A stretch of DNA of 64,000 nt from Muricoccus nepalensis (GCF_006438825.1 NZ_RCZP01000011.1:86798-150797); one strand, 5' to 3'; numbered from the stretch's first letter, positions 33,200 to 41,661 are shown. Program-made: numbers and translations. Notes: generated from the letters alone by a model not told the origin.

Positions 33200-34390
33200 A
33201 TGCGCAATCGCCTTAAATCTTCGGTCGCCGTGATCGCCCTGACGGGCGGCCTACTCGTCGCGGCTCCGAGGCTGGCCCATGCCGAGTGGCCGACCTTCGA
33301 CGCCATCACGCACTTCCTAATCGAGCAGTCGCAGAAGGCGATGACGAGTGCCGTCGATAAGGTCTACGACAACGTCACCAACATCGGCACCCTCATCAGT
33401 GATCGCCTGACCGGCGTTGGCAACCAGCTCAACGACCGGCTGGGCGACGGCTTCACCCAAACCGCCAACTATCAGCGTGCCCAGATCGGGGCCGTGCAGC
33501 AGATCGCGGACGCCTCCAACAGTTCCAATGCCCGCTTCTATCGGGACATGCGGAATTCCGAGATCCGGGACGAGCACACGGCGTCGCCGCAGGCCTGCCT
33601 CGCCCTGGACAGCGGCCAGTCCAGCGGCCAGTCGCAGATCCAGGGAGGGCGGATCGTTGCCGCCATCGCCGATGTCATGGATGCCCGGGGTGAGGGAGCC
33701 CCGAACACGCCGGCCTGGTTTGGGCAGGCGCAATCCATGACATCCTCCAATGCTCTTCACCTGTCGCGCTACTGCGACGCCGATGAAGCGGCAGCTGGTC
33801 TCTGCACGCCTTCGGCACGACCCAATGCCGACGTGCGCGCCATCAGCTTCGTGCGGGAGGTCTACTCGGACGGCGACGCCGTGAACGCGGCGAACGACTT
33901 CTCCACCAACGTCGTGCAGCCCGTGGTGCCGGCCGCGTTGCGCGGAGATCAACTGATATCGGTGGAGGGCCAGGATGCTGCCGCCAGGCGTCGGGCTTAC
34001 GACGCCCGGATGTCCCTTTCCCGCTCGGTGTTCAGCCACCAGATTGCCCTGCAAGCGCCCACCGTCACGCTGAACGAGGCGCAGCAGACGCAGCTCAGAG
34101 CCCGTGGGGTCGAGCCCCCGGCCGCCGGCTCCTGGCTACAGGTTCTCGGCCTCGAGGTGGACCGCCGCTTCACCGACGTGGCCTGGGCGGCCTCGCTGCA
34201 CAACATGACGCCTGCGGCCGTCAACCGAGAGATCGCGCAGGAACTGGCGCTGTCCAACTACATCGCCCTCGCCAACCTGCGCCTGCAGATGCAGTCGGCC
34301 GCTGTTGGCGCTGCCAACCTCGCTGTCGGTGTCGAGCGCGGCTTCACGGGCGTGGTGTCCATGCCTTCACCCACCATCGCTGCCAACTGA
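33200..34390 (+). CDS. Large exported protein of the secretion cluster (possible TraW/TrbJ-like)
   Basis: 396 aa. Signal peptide MRNRLKSSVAVIALTGGLLVAAPRLAHA. The N-terminal third is helical and polar (DAITHFLIEQSQKAMTSAVDKVYDN, IGAVQQIADASNSSNARFYRDMRNSE); two cysteine pairs follow (QACLALD, RYCDADEAAAGLCTPS). The C-terminus is a long helix region (EIAQELALSNYIALANLRLQMQSAAVGAANLAV) like that in conjugal TrbJ/TraW-type proteins. Assignment is tentative. It sits upstream of dotA with one gene between. Confidence 0.72.
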   Translation: MRNRLKSSVAVIALTGGLLVAAPRLAHAEWPTFDAITHFLIEQSQKAMTSAVDKVYDNVTNIGTLISDRLTGVGNQLNDRLGDGFTQTANYQRAQIGAVQQIADASNSSNARFYRDMRNSEIRDEHTASPQACLALDSGQSSGQSQIQGGRIVAAIADVMDARGEGAPNTPAWFGQAQSMTSSNALHLSRYCDADEAAAGLCTPSARPNADVRAISFVREVYSDGDAVNAANDFSTNVVQPVVPAALRGDQLISVEGQDAAARRRAYDARMSLSRSVFSHQIALQAPTVTLNEAQQTQLRARGVEPPAAGSWLQVLGLEVDRRFTDVAWAASLHNMTPAAVNREIAQELALSNYIALANLRLQMQSAAVGAANLAVGVERGFTGVVSMPSPTIAAN

Positions 34391-34402
34391 AAGAACCTGC
34401 CA

Positions 34403-35827
34403 ATGTCGGCCACCATGACACAGGCGCCTGCAACGGCGTCTCCGGGGAAGGATCCAATACGCGAGCTGGTCGACCGCATGGATCAAATGCGGCTGGCGAT
34501 CGTTGGCCACGATCCCAAGCTGAGCAATCAGATCGAAAGCCTTGCGGCAGCTATGCGAAGGCCGGATCACACCGACAGCGTCGACTTCCGTACCCGCGTC
34601 GCTTACGTCTACCAGGACTTCAAAGGACTTGCGGGACCCGCGGTGGGCTTGTCGGACGGGCTACGCTCCGAGATGGAGCGGCTGGCGGCCACGGCGCCCG
34701 GCCTCGGTTCCCTGCGTATCCATGACTTGCTCAAGGAGATTCCGAACTTCAACAATCCCAAGCTGGCGGGCGAAATCCGGAAGCTCGCTGTCGAGGTCGG
34801 GCGTGAGGGAGGCGATCAGAACCGACCGAACGTCCTGGATCGCGTTGAGAATCTCGAGAGCAGGCTCGCCCTTCTAGGGGCAGGACCCTCTGCGCCTCGC
34901 AATGTATCGGATGTTCCGCTTCCGCGAACGACGGATACAAGCCAGCCTCAAGCTGGGCAGCCTCCGGCAGGCCCGGCATCCAAGCCGGACGAGAAGGTGC
35001 AAGCGGCCATGTCGCCCGGCGAAGGGGGCCGTCCTCCGCCAGGTTCTCCAGCCGCCCAGATACCAGCTGCGGGGCCAGCCCCCGGCGGTGGGCCTCGTTC
35101 CCCGGAGGCCCAATCACAGGCGTCCACGCCCACGGCACAGGGTGTGGAGCCCGGCCAGGGTACGCGTGGTCCGAGCGTCATCGGCCGTGTCGTGGTGGCC
35201 ATGGCCGAACCGCGGGACGAAAACCCTCCGCCCTGGCGGCAGCCTCCTACGGCGATCGGCGAACGCCTCAATCGGTTCATGAGCAACTTCAACGATAACT
35301 CAGCCGTCGCGGTGGCCGAGACGTCGGGGCAGAAGGCAGTAGAAGCCCTGCGCGGCTTCGCCCAGGGCGCCGGCGCCGGTGTCATGGCCCGCATCAACGA
35401 GGCTGCTCGCTCAGACCCGCAGGGTATGCAGGGCGTCCTGTCCGAGATGCGCGAGGGCGGGCGACACGCAGAGCTCCGGACACAGTTCAACAACGCCCTC
35501 GTTCAAGAAAAGGGGGTTGCGGCCTCCTACGACGCAGCGACCTCCGCAGTGAAGCAGTACGGAACCGACCGGCAAGCCGCCGAGGCAGTGATGCTCAAGC
35601 GACCGGAGGCTGGCGTGCTCGCCGGTCGGTTCGAGCGCTTGGATGCCCAGATCGGTGAGGCGGCCGGCCAGGTGCCGGCGCGTCAGGAGGGCAAGAGCGT
35701 CATGGACGATCTCGGCCAGAAGGTTGCCGAACTGGTGCGGCGGGCGACCGAGGCGATCCGCTCCGCCATCCAAGGAGGGCCTCGCGCCTCGGCTTCGGCA
35801 TCCTCCAGCCCGTCCCCTGGACCGTAG
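34403..35827 (+). CDS. Large cytoplasmic protein with proline-rich linker, upstream of dotA
   Basis: 474 aa, no signal peptide or membrane span. Three parts: helical N-terminal region to about residue 165 (ELVDRMDQMRLAIVGHD, RLAATAPGLGSLRIHDLLKEIPNFNN), a Pro/Ser/Gly-rich linker (about 170-260), and a helical C-terminal region (LNRFMSNFNDNSAVAVAETSGQKAVEALRGFA, ...VAELVRRATEAIRSAIQGG). I do not recognise it. Its size and disordered centre are unusual for a channel part; a transferred or gating protein could look like this, but that is speculation. Confidence 0.75.
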   Translation: MSATMTQAPATASPGKDPIRELVDRMDQMRLAIVGHDPKLSNQIESLAAAMRRPDHTDSVDFRTRVAYVYQDFKGLAGPAVGLSDGLRSEMERLAATAPGLGSLRIHDLLKEIPNFNNPKLAGEIRKLAVEVGREGGDQNRPNVLDRVENLESRLALLGAGPSAPRNVSDVPLPRTTDTSQPQAGQPPAGPASKPDEKVQAAMSPGEGGRPPPGSPAAQIPAAGPAPGGGPRSPEAQSQASTPTAQGVEPGQGTRGPSVIGRVVVAMAEPRDENPPPWRQPPTAIGERLNRFMSNFNDNSAVAVAETSGQKAVEALRGFAQGAGAGVMARINEAARSDPQGMQGVLSEMREGGRHAELRTQFNNALVQEKGVAASYDAATSAVKQYGTDRQAAEAVMLKRPEAGVLAGRFERLDAQIGEAAGQVPARQEGKSVMDDLGQKVAELVRRATEAIRSAIQGGPRASASASSSPSPGP

Positions 35828-35831
35828 GGCG

Positions 35832-35885
35832 CCGTTCGCGCCACGCGCGCGCATCCTTGCGGGGAACCCCGCCCGCGAGGATGCG
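35832..35885 (+). promoter_or_regulatory. Leader element before dotA (copy 11)
   Basis: CCGTTCGCGCC (35832-35842) ends 43 nt before the ATG at 35886. CATCCTTGCGGG (35852-35863) pairs with CCCGCGAGGATG (35872-35883), a 12-bp stem with one G-T pair that buries the GAGGA ribosome-binding site. Confidence 0.72.
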
Positions 35886-38213
35886 ATGCGCCACACTCAA
35901 CAAGTCCTGCTTCTAGGACTGCTCCTTCCGGCCCTGCTCCTCGCAGGGCCGGTCCTGGCTCAGACCGGCGTCGATATGAGCTGGTCCGCCCTCGACCCGG
36001 GCGATGACTGGGCCGCTACGGTGGTCCGCTCGGTTTTTCCGGTCGGCGGCAGCACGGGAACCGTCAGCACCGGCAACGCCGCGACCGTGGTGGGCACCCT
36101 GGTCCGCTACCTGACCGGCTTCGTGTCCTCCATAGCCATGGTCTTCCTGATCTACTCGTTGCTGATGCAGATGTGGCGGGGCGCCGAGACCGGCCGCCTG
36201 CTCACCGACGGCATGAGCGGTATCTTTGCCCTGCGTCTCGGGGTGGCGGCCATCTTCATGTTCCCCCTCTCCTCCGGGTTCAGTGCAGGACAGGCAGCCG
36301 TGGTGCAGTTCTCCATGTGGGGGATCGGCATGGCCCGCACGGTCTATTCGAGCGCCGTACAGGCGATCGGTGCCGACGCTCGGGTGATTGCCGATCCCAT
36401 CATCCCGGGCACCCGGACCATCGTGGCGGGGCTGATCCGCAATGAGTTCTGCCGTGCCCTGGTGAACGCCGCTTCCAACAACCCGAACCTGGTCCCGGTG
36501 CCCACCCCTGTTTCGGCCGCGACGTCTGGCGGCAACACCGTTCAGACCTGGAGCTACCGCCTGTCCTCCGGCAACGAGGTCGGTGCTCCCGTGTGCGGTT
36601 CCGTGACCCTGCGTATCTCGGCCGGCAGCTACGGCACCATCGCTGGCGTCAGCATCGACATGGGGGCCAAGCAGCGCGAAATCCTGAATGCGGTCCTGGA
36701 GAATACCATTCGCCCACAGACCGTACTGGCCGCCCAGCAGCTCTACTCGGGCAGGCGCCTGAGTGCCATGGAGCCGCTCATGGGAGTGCTGGTGGCAGGC
36801 ACCTCGGACTACACCACCCGCCTGACCAGCGCGGCCAGCCAGGCCATGAGCCAGCTGCGCGCCAAGATGGCCGACGCCCGCGGTAGCGGCGCCAACGCCG
36901 ACGCCAGCCAGACCCGCCTCGCGGCGCTGGGCTGGAGCTCTGCCGGTGCCTACTACCTCGAGTTCAGCCGTTTGAACGGTGCCACCCTGTCCTTGATGAG
37001 CGCGGTTCCGGTGCTGGGTAAGCCCACCGGCCATGGACTTGGCCGGTCGCTCGGCAACGATCTGATCCCCTACATGCAGGCTTCCGAGAGCTTCATGAAC
37101 CGCATGGCGGCCTACGTGGCCACCGTGGATCAGGTGAACACGCCGATCGGCGGCGCGGCCCTGTTTGCAGGTGCCTCGCCGGCCGAGGACGGCGCTGGGC
37201 TGATCGACCGGGTATTCCGCTACATGAACCTCGGCGAGACCCTGCTCGGCCTCATCACCAACTACCTCGTGGCGCCGGGCGTCAGCGTTTGGACCGATCC
37301 TTTCGGCAGCCTGATGCAGGTCGGGCACGCCATGATCACCGCCGGCCTCGGGGCCCTCGGTGCCGCCGGGGTGGCGGTCGCTGCTTCCGAGGCAACCACC
37401 ACGGCCACCGGGGGGATTCCGATCGTCGGAGGGGCGCTCGGAGCCACCACCGCCGGCATCGGCAAGGCGCTTGAGTTCTTTTCCCCAGCCATCTTCGCCC
37501 TTGCCAGCGGCCTGCTGCTCCCCGGCCTGACCATCGCCTACGTGCTACCGATGATCCCCTTCCTGATCTGGCTGGCGGGGGTAGCAGGCTGGTTGATCCT
37601 GGTGTGCGAGGCAGTGATCGCCGTCCCGCTCTGGATGCTGGCGCACATGACCATGCGGGGGGAGGGGCTGCACGGGAAGGCGACCGAGGGTTACTCGCTG
37701 ATCTTCAACGTGCTGTTCCGGCCGGTGCTGATGCTGCTTGGCCTGTTCCTGGGCTACTTCATCTTTGCCAGCACGTCCTGGCTGCTGCGGCAGGGCTTCG
37801 GGGTGGCGGCCGGGTTCGTACTGGGCAATGGGTGGGTTGTGACCAATGTCATCGGCGTCATCGTGCTGATGTGCATCTTCGTCCTGTGCCACGTCGTGCT
37901 GGCCTTGATGTCGTTCCGGATGATTTCGCTCGTGCCTCACCACGTCCCGCGTCTAATCGGCTTTATGCCCGCTAACCGGGTCGACATGGACGGGTTTAGC
38001 CGTGACGCCGCCCTGGTTGGGGCTGCTGGTGCTCTGAAGCAGATCGAAGGCGCTATCACGCCCAAGAGCGTGGGTGGGGGAGTTCGCCAGGCAGTTGAGC
38101 ATCAACGTAGTGATGTCGAGAATGCTGGCGATCATGGTAGTAAAGAGCGAAATGGGATGGATACTACGATGAGAGCTGCAACGGACACTGGTGGCTCGGC
38201 TCGAGAAGGGTGA
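35886..38213 (+). CDS. dotA: DotA/TraY polytopic membrane protein
   Basis: 775 aa. Signal peptide LLLGLLLPALLLAGPVLAQ. An early span (YLTGFVSSIAMVFLIYSLLMQMW), FALRLGVAAIFMFPLSSGFSAGQAAVVQFSMWGIGMA and at least four C-terminal spans (LPGLTIAYVLPMIPFLIWLAGVAGWLILVCEAVIAVPLWMLAHM; LFRPVLMLLGLFLGYFIFAST; VTNVIGVIVLMCIFVLCHVVLALMSFRM) flank a large periplasmic region. The pattern MFPLSSGFSAGQ and the PFLIWLAGVAGW...E segment are typical of DotA. It is an inner-membrane protein needed for transfer and is partly secreted in Legionella. Confidence 0.92.
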   Translation: MRHTQQVLLLGLLLPALLLAGPVLAQTGVDMSWSALDPGDDWAATVVRSVFPVGGSTGTVSTGNAATVVGTLVRYLTGFVSSIAMVFLIYSLLMQMWRGAETGRLLTDGMSGIFALRLGVAAIFMFPLSSGFSAGQAAVVQFSMWGIGMARTVYSSAVQAIGADARVIADPIIPGTRTIVAGLIRNEFCRALVNAASNNPNLVPVPTPVSAATSGGNTVQTWSYRLSSGNEVGAPVCGSVTLRISAGSYGTIAGVSIDMGAKQREILNAVLENTIRPQTVLAAQQLYSGRRLSAMEPLMGVLVAGTSDYTTRLTSAASQAMSQLRAKMADARGSGANADASQTRLAALGWSSAGAYYLEFSRLNGATLSLMSAVPVLGKPTGHGLGRSLGNDLIPYMQASESFMNRMAAYVATVDQVNTPIGGAALFAGASPAEDGAGLIDRVFRYMNLGETLLGLITNYLVAPGVSVWTDPFGSLMQVGHAMITAGLGALGAAGVAVAASEATTTATGGIPIVGGALGATTAGIGKALEFFSPAIFALASGLLLPGLTIAYVLPMIPFLIWLAGVAGWLILVCEAVIAVPLWMLAHMTMRGEGLHGKATEGYSLIFNVLFRPVLMLLGLFLGYFIFASTSWLLRQGFGVAAGFVLGNGWVVTNVIGVIVLMCIFVLCHVVLALMSFRMISLVPHHVPRLIGFMPANRVDMDGFSRDAALVGAAGALKQIEGAITPKSVGGGVRQAVEHQRSDVENAGDHGSKERNGMDTTMRAATDTGGSAREG

Positions 38214-38214
38214 G

Positions 38215-38682
38215 ATGAGCGAGGAAGAAGCAGGCGGGCTTAGTGGGGTCGCGGGATACTTCCTGGGACGAATTGCTGCCGAAAGGCAGCAAACCCAGGC
38301 TCAATTCCGTGAAGTTGTGCGAAGCCGTTTTGCTCCGCGCGTCCGTCTTCCTTACGCGGCGGAGGCAGTTGAAGGAGCAATTGCTTCTTGGAAGGCTGCC
38401 GTCCGTTCCCGTGATGTGACGATTGAGCAGCTACGGGCTAGCGGCGCTGCTTTGACCGCTGAGCGAGACCAATTGCGTGCCCGCAATGCTCAGTTGGAGG
38501 CTGATGCGCTCCAGATGCAGGCCGCCTACGCCGAACTGCAGCGGCGAGAGGCTTTAGCAAACAAGCTCTGGGAGAATGCCGCCGAAACGGGCCAAAAGGA
38601 CGACTTCGACCTGTTCCTGGCCCGGCACGAGATCGCAAGGTTACAGGCGCAGATCGCGCGACTGCAGCAGGACGAAAAGTAG
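38215..38682 (+). CDS. Coiled-coil cytoplasmic protein following dotA
   Basis: 155 aa from an ATG one base after the dotA stop, with AGAAGGG upstream. The first 60 residues look globular (GVAGYFLGRIAAERQQTQAQFREVVRSRF). Residues about 70-155 form a near-continuous heptad coiled coil (VTIEQLRASGAALTAERDQLRARNAQLEADALQMQAAYAELQRRE ... HEIARLQAQIARLQQDE). No signal peptide. Tight coupling to dotA suggests a partner or length-sensing role, unproven. Confidence 0.78.
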   Translation: MSEEEAGGLSGVAGYFLGRIAAERQQTQAQFREVVRSRFAPRVRLPYAAEAVEGAIASWKAAVRSRDVTIEQLRASGAALTAERDQLRARNAQLEADALQMQAAYAELQRREALANKLWENAAETGQKDDFDLFLARHEIARLQAQIARLQQDEK

Positions 38683-38688
38683 TCCGCC

Positions 38689-38737
38689 CCGTTCGCGCCA
38701 CCGACCGACATCATGGGCCATCAACCGGGATGGACCC
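38689..38737 (+). promoter_or_regulatory. Leader element before the lipoprotein gene (copy 12)
   Basis: CCGTTCGCGCC (38689-38699) ends 38 nt before the ATG. CATGGG (38712-38717) pairs with CCCATG (38735-38740), which includes the start codon, and CCATC pairs with GATGG inside it. Confidence 0.7.
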
Positions 38738-39046
38738 ATGCGACGCTCCTCAGGACTTCTCATCATCGCCGCCCTGACCCTTGGGGCTTGTAGTAGCGGC
38801 AACCTCCGCTCGGTCAGTAGCTACGGCGCACCGGCTGCACCAACCGTGCGACAGCCGAGCTACGACCCCTACGCCGCCGCGGGCTCAGCCAATGCCACCT
38901 GGGCGCCCCCCGTACTCAACCGCAACGGCAACATCGTTCGCCCCTACGACCCGGGCGTCATGTCCGGGCGCCCGGACTACGAGCACGCCGCCTGGGCGAC
39001 CGGGGCAGCGGGTGGGTCAGCCGCCGCCCCTCCTGGCACCTTCTAG
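38738..39046 (+). CDS. Small outer-membrane lipoprotein of the secretion cluster
   Basis: 102 aa. Signal peptide with lipobox LTLGAC (Cys at residue 18), then a short Ser/Pro/Ala-rich mature part with PPVLNRNGNIVRPYDPGVMSGRPDYEHAAWATG. It resembles VirB7-class lipoproteins in size and function class only. The 3' end overlaps the convergent traX-like gene by 4 bp. Confidence 0.8.
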   Translation: MRRSSGLLIIAALTLGACSSGNLRSVSSYGAPAAPTVRQPSYDPYAAAGSANATWAPPVLNRNGNIVRPYDPGVMSGRPDYEHAAWATGAAGGSAAAPPGTF

Positions 39047-39597
39047 CCCGCGCTCGGCCAGAAGGGCTCGGTCGTGCGCAGGTAGGTGCCGGCCGAGCCC
39101 AGGTTTCCTGTTCGTAGCTGCCAGTTCTGCCAGGCGCTGCGGAATGCCAGAACGAAGAAGGCTGCACAGAACGGCAGGAACTGCACCGCCGCCCACACCC
39201 GCTCCTGTGACCACGGCGTGCCCATGGCCTGCCATGCCCATAAACCCAGGAACGCCCAGGCGGCGGTGAAACAGCCCCAGGCCACCCGCGCCGTCTGCTT
39301 CCGCCGCGTCGCCCGCAACTGCTGTAGCTCGCGCTCCGAGATCCCCATTGTGAAGGCCGTCGCTGTGACGTCCAGCCGTCCATTCTCATCAGCGATAGGG
39401 CCGGTGCCCCCTGGTCTCGAGCGCCGAAGCGCTGCCGCCAGATCACCGATCAAACGAGCCCCACCCCGGATCTCCCGAGTGCCCACGGCTTCCCCGGTAC
39501 GGCGCAGAGCCCAGCGCGGCGCCGCCAGAACCCATGAAAGGCGCTGCCGGCGTTCCTTCACAGGCTCCTGCAGGTTCGGCTTGAGGTTGATGTCCAT
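39043..39597 (-). CDS. TraX/IcmV-like two-span membrane protein
   Basis: 184 aa from the ATG at 39597 with GGGGGG upstream. A basic N-terminal half (LSWVLAAPRWALRRTGEAVGTREIRGGARLIGDLAAALRR) is followed by TAFTMGISERELQQLRATRRKQTARVAW, and two membrane spans (GCFTAAWAFLGLWAWQAMG; AAVQFLPFCAAFFVLAFRSAW). Size, topology and the order next to traY/dotA agree with IncI TraX, which has been linked to IcmV. I am moderately sure of the class, not of the exact orthology. Confidence 0.62.
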   Translation of the reverse strand: MDINLKPNLQEPVKERRQRLSWVLAAPRWALRRTGEAVGTREIRGGARLIGDLAAALRRSRPGGTGPIADENGRLDVTATAFTMGISERELQQLRATRRKQTARVAWGCFTAAWAFLGLWAWQAMGTPWSQERVWAAVQFLPFCAAFFVLAFRSAWQNWQLRTGNLGSAGTYLRTTEPFWPSAG

Positions 39598-39599
39598 TC

Positions 39600-40796
39600 T
39601 CAGCCCCCCTGCATCGAGGCGACGAGGGCGTCGACATCGGACGGCATGCCGTCCTGCCGACCTTCGGTCCCGTCCGGCCGGCGCCATACCAGCGTAGGGG
39701 TCCCGCGCAGACCGATGGCGCGAGCCGCTTCCATGTTACCCCGCAGACGAGCCGCAGCGTCGGCCGCCGGAGGTCCTTGTAGGTCGCCACGGCTCCACGC
39801 TGCGACCATCTGTTCGCCGGGCTTGCTCAGCATCGCCAGGCTGTCGATGGTACTGCGGCCGGTGTTCTGATGGTCGAGGATCGCTACCGGGATCACCGAC
39901 AGCCGCACCCGCCCACTAGCGATCAACGGCTGTAGGCGCTGCATGGCCTGCACAGAGTAGCCGCACTGCGGGTCGGCAAACATCCATAGATGCGGTGCCG
40001 CCGCGTTCCCGACGGTGCCGGCGGAGGTGCGTTCGGCAGCGGCTAGACCTCCCCCCGGCAGCTGCACCGACCCGGCAGGCGAAGCCGGTTGGGCCGCAGG
40101 CCTTAGCGGAGAGGCTGTGTTCACCGCAATCCTGGCAGTGGGAACATCCCCGATCGTGACCGTGGGAATTGCGCCTTCGACCGCTGACACCTGCTCCCGT
40201 GTCAGGTTCTTGCCCGTGGCGTCCCACATGACGCCTGGGATCACCTGCTCGCCGGTCGGAGTGGCGTAGAAGACCTGGAAGGCGTCGCCGTTCCGCACGA
40301 GGAGCCCTTGCAAGCCGTGGCGTTCACCCAGCTCGGTGAGGCCAGTTCCTGCGATAGCACGGAGGCGGGTAACTGATAGGTCGGCCGGAATACCGGCGAC
40401 CATGGCGTTTCCCGAGGGCGCTACACTCAACAGCATAAACTCGCCGTTGGACCGGGCCACGACGGTCCGGAGGCCATTCCGGACACCCAGGTCCTCGAGG
40501 GCTGCACCGGAGGTGGAAACATGCCGCAGGACAGGAGCGTCGAGGCCAGGAGGCTGGGTAGCGATGACTGACACGGCCGCTGGGGGGGCAGCGATAGGGG
40601 CCGATGCAGCGGCTCCGAGGTTGGAGGCTGCCTGCGCTTGGACAACTGTGCTCGGTAGCGGCGGTGGAAGCGCGATGTGCGGCACGACCGGTTGGGGTGG
40701 TGCGCTCTCCAAGGAGACCGGCATACCGCATAGCGGAGCCGCGATGGAGATGACTGGGTAAGACGCGATGCAGGTCGCGAGAAGGAAACGCTTCAT
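39600..40796 (-). CDS. Exported DsbC/DsbG-like thioredoxin-fold protein with incomplete CXXC
   Basis: 398 aa from the ATG at 40796. Signal peptide KRFLLATCIASYPVISIAA. A Pro/Ala-rich region, a region with two cystatin-like repeats (VRNGLRTVVARSNGEFMLLSVAPSG; RHGLQGLLVRNGDAFQVFYATPTGEQVIPGVMWD), then a thioredoxin fold from about residue 270. The active site is DPQCGYS, so the second cysteine of CXXC is replaced by serine; cis-Pro (GTPTLVW) is present. It is the analogue of IncI TrbB and probably aids folding of disulphide-bonded secretion proteins, perhaps as a monothiol reductase or chaperone. Confidence 0.85.
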   Translation of the reverse strand: MKRFLLATCIASYPVISIAAPLCGMPVSLESAPPQPVVPHIALPPPLPSTVVQAQAASNLGAAASAPIAAPPAAVSVIATQPPGLDAPVLRHVSTSGAALEDLGVRNGLRTVVARSNGEFMLLSVAPSGNAMVAGIPADLSVTRLRAIAGTGLTELGERHGLQGLLVRNGDAFQVFYATPTGEQVIPGVMWDATGKNLTREQVSAVEGAIPTVTIGDVPTARIAVNTASPLRPAAQPASPAGSVQLPGGGLAAAERTSAGTVGNAAAPHLWMFADPQCGYSVQAMQRLQPLIASGRVRLSVIPVAILDHQNTGRSTIDSLAMLSKPGEQMVAAWSRGDLQGPPAADAAARLRGNMEAARAIGLRGTPTLVWRRPDGTEGRQDGMPSDVDALVASMQGG

Positions 40797-40850
40797 CAGC
40801 CTCGTCCGGTTCATGACTGGATCAAGGCTGCTCCTATTCGGCGCGAACGG
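40797..40850 (-). promoter_or_regulatory. Leader element before the DsbC-like gene (copy 13)
   Basis: Minus-strand CCGTTCGCGCC at 40840-40850 ends 43 nt before the ATG. CAGCCT (40830-40825) pairs with AGGCTG (40802-40797), adjacent to the start codon and including the GAGG ribosome-binding site. Confidence 0.7.
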
Positions 40851-40857
40851 CCTGCGC

Positions 40858-41661
40858 CTACGAGGGCAGGTCCCCGCCTTCCGCGACAAGTACGTCGCAG
40901 AGCTGGCAACATAGCGGGAGCATAAAGCCATACCCTTCGGCACCCACGCCGTTTTGTACGAGGAAGCTGACAACACTTGCCAGGGCCACCACGTCGGCCC
41001 TGGTGCGTACCTCGCCATCAGCCAGCATCGCCATCTGCCTATTCAGATGGCCGCCACTGTCGCGGAACCGCGTCTCGATGCTTTCTGCTGAAGCAAGGTC
41101 GGCGTCACCGGCTTCCGCCATGTGCGCAAATATCTCGGCCTGTCGGATCTTGAGTGCCGCGATAACCGTCGCAGCAAGTCCTTGCTCGTCAGACAGCGAC
41201 TGCTCGACTGAAGAAGCGCGGCTCTCAACTGTGTCGTCAACCTTGCCGTAGGTTGTTAGGACACGTTCGCTGAACGTGAAGATCAACTCGAGCAGGGCCT
41301 CGCAAGGCTCCTCTCTCGCTTGTACCATAAGGTGGCTGAGCAGTTGAGCCGTCAGCGAAAGACCTACGTGGCTGAAGTTCCTCACCGCCCGCAGATCTGC
41401 GATCAGCTCGGCATATTGCTGGGTCAGCGTCGCTAACTGCAGCTCGATCCTCTCGCAAGCTGCTAAATCGCCGCGAGCTTCCGCGGCACCCCGAAGACGA
41501 ATATCGGCGTGGTACTTAGCATCCAAGGTCATACCCTTGGACCACAGCAGGGAGAGGATACGATCGCCCTCGCAGACAAAGTCCCTAGTGAAGCTGCAGG
41601 CAGCGAGGCCATCCACCTTGTACCCCAGAGCATTCGCTTCGGTGCCAGTGAGGTGCGTCAT
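40858..41661 (-). CDS. Helical cytoplasmic protein of unknown function
   Basis: 267 aa, ATG at 41661 with GAAAGGA upstream. Helical throughout (CERIELQLATLTQQYAELIADLRAVRNFSHVGLSLTAQLLSHLM, ELIFTFSERVLTTYGKVDDTV, EGYGFMLPLCCQLCDVLV), no span or signal peptide, no known motif. It overlaps a 60-codon ORF upstream. The gene ends 7 bp before the leader motif of the DsbC-like gene. Function unknown. Confidence 0.75.
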   Translation of the reverse strand: MTHLTGTEANALGYKVDGLAACSFTRDFVCEGDRILSLLWSKGMTLDAKYHADIRLRGAAEARGDLAACERIELQLATLTQQYAELIADLRAVRNFSHVGLSLTAQLLSHLMVQAREEPCEALLELIFTFSERVLTTYGKVDDTVESRASSVEQSLSDEQGLAATVIAALKIRQAEIFAHMAEAGDADLASAESIETRFRDSGGHLNRQMAMLADGEVRTRADVVALASVVSFLVQNGVGAEGYGFMLPLCCQLCDVLVAEGGDLPS

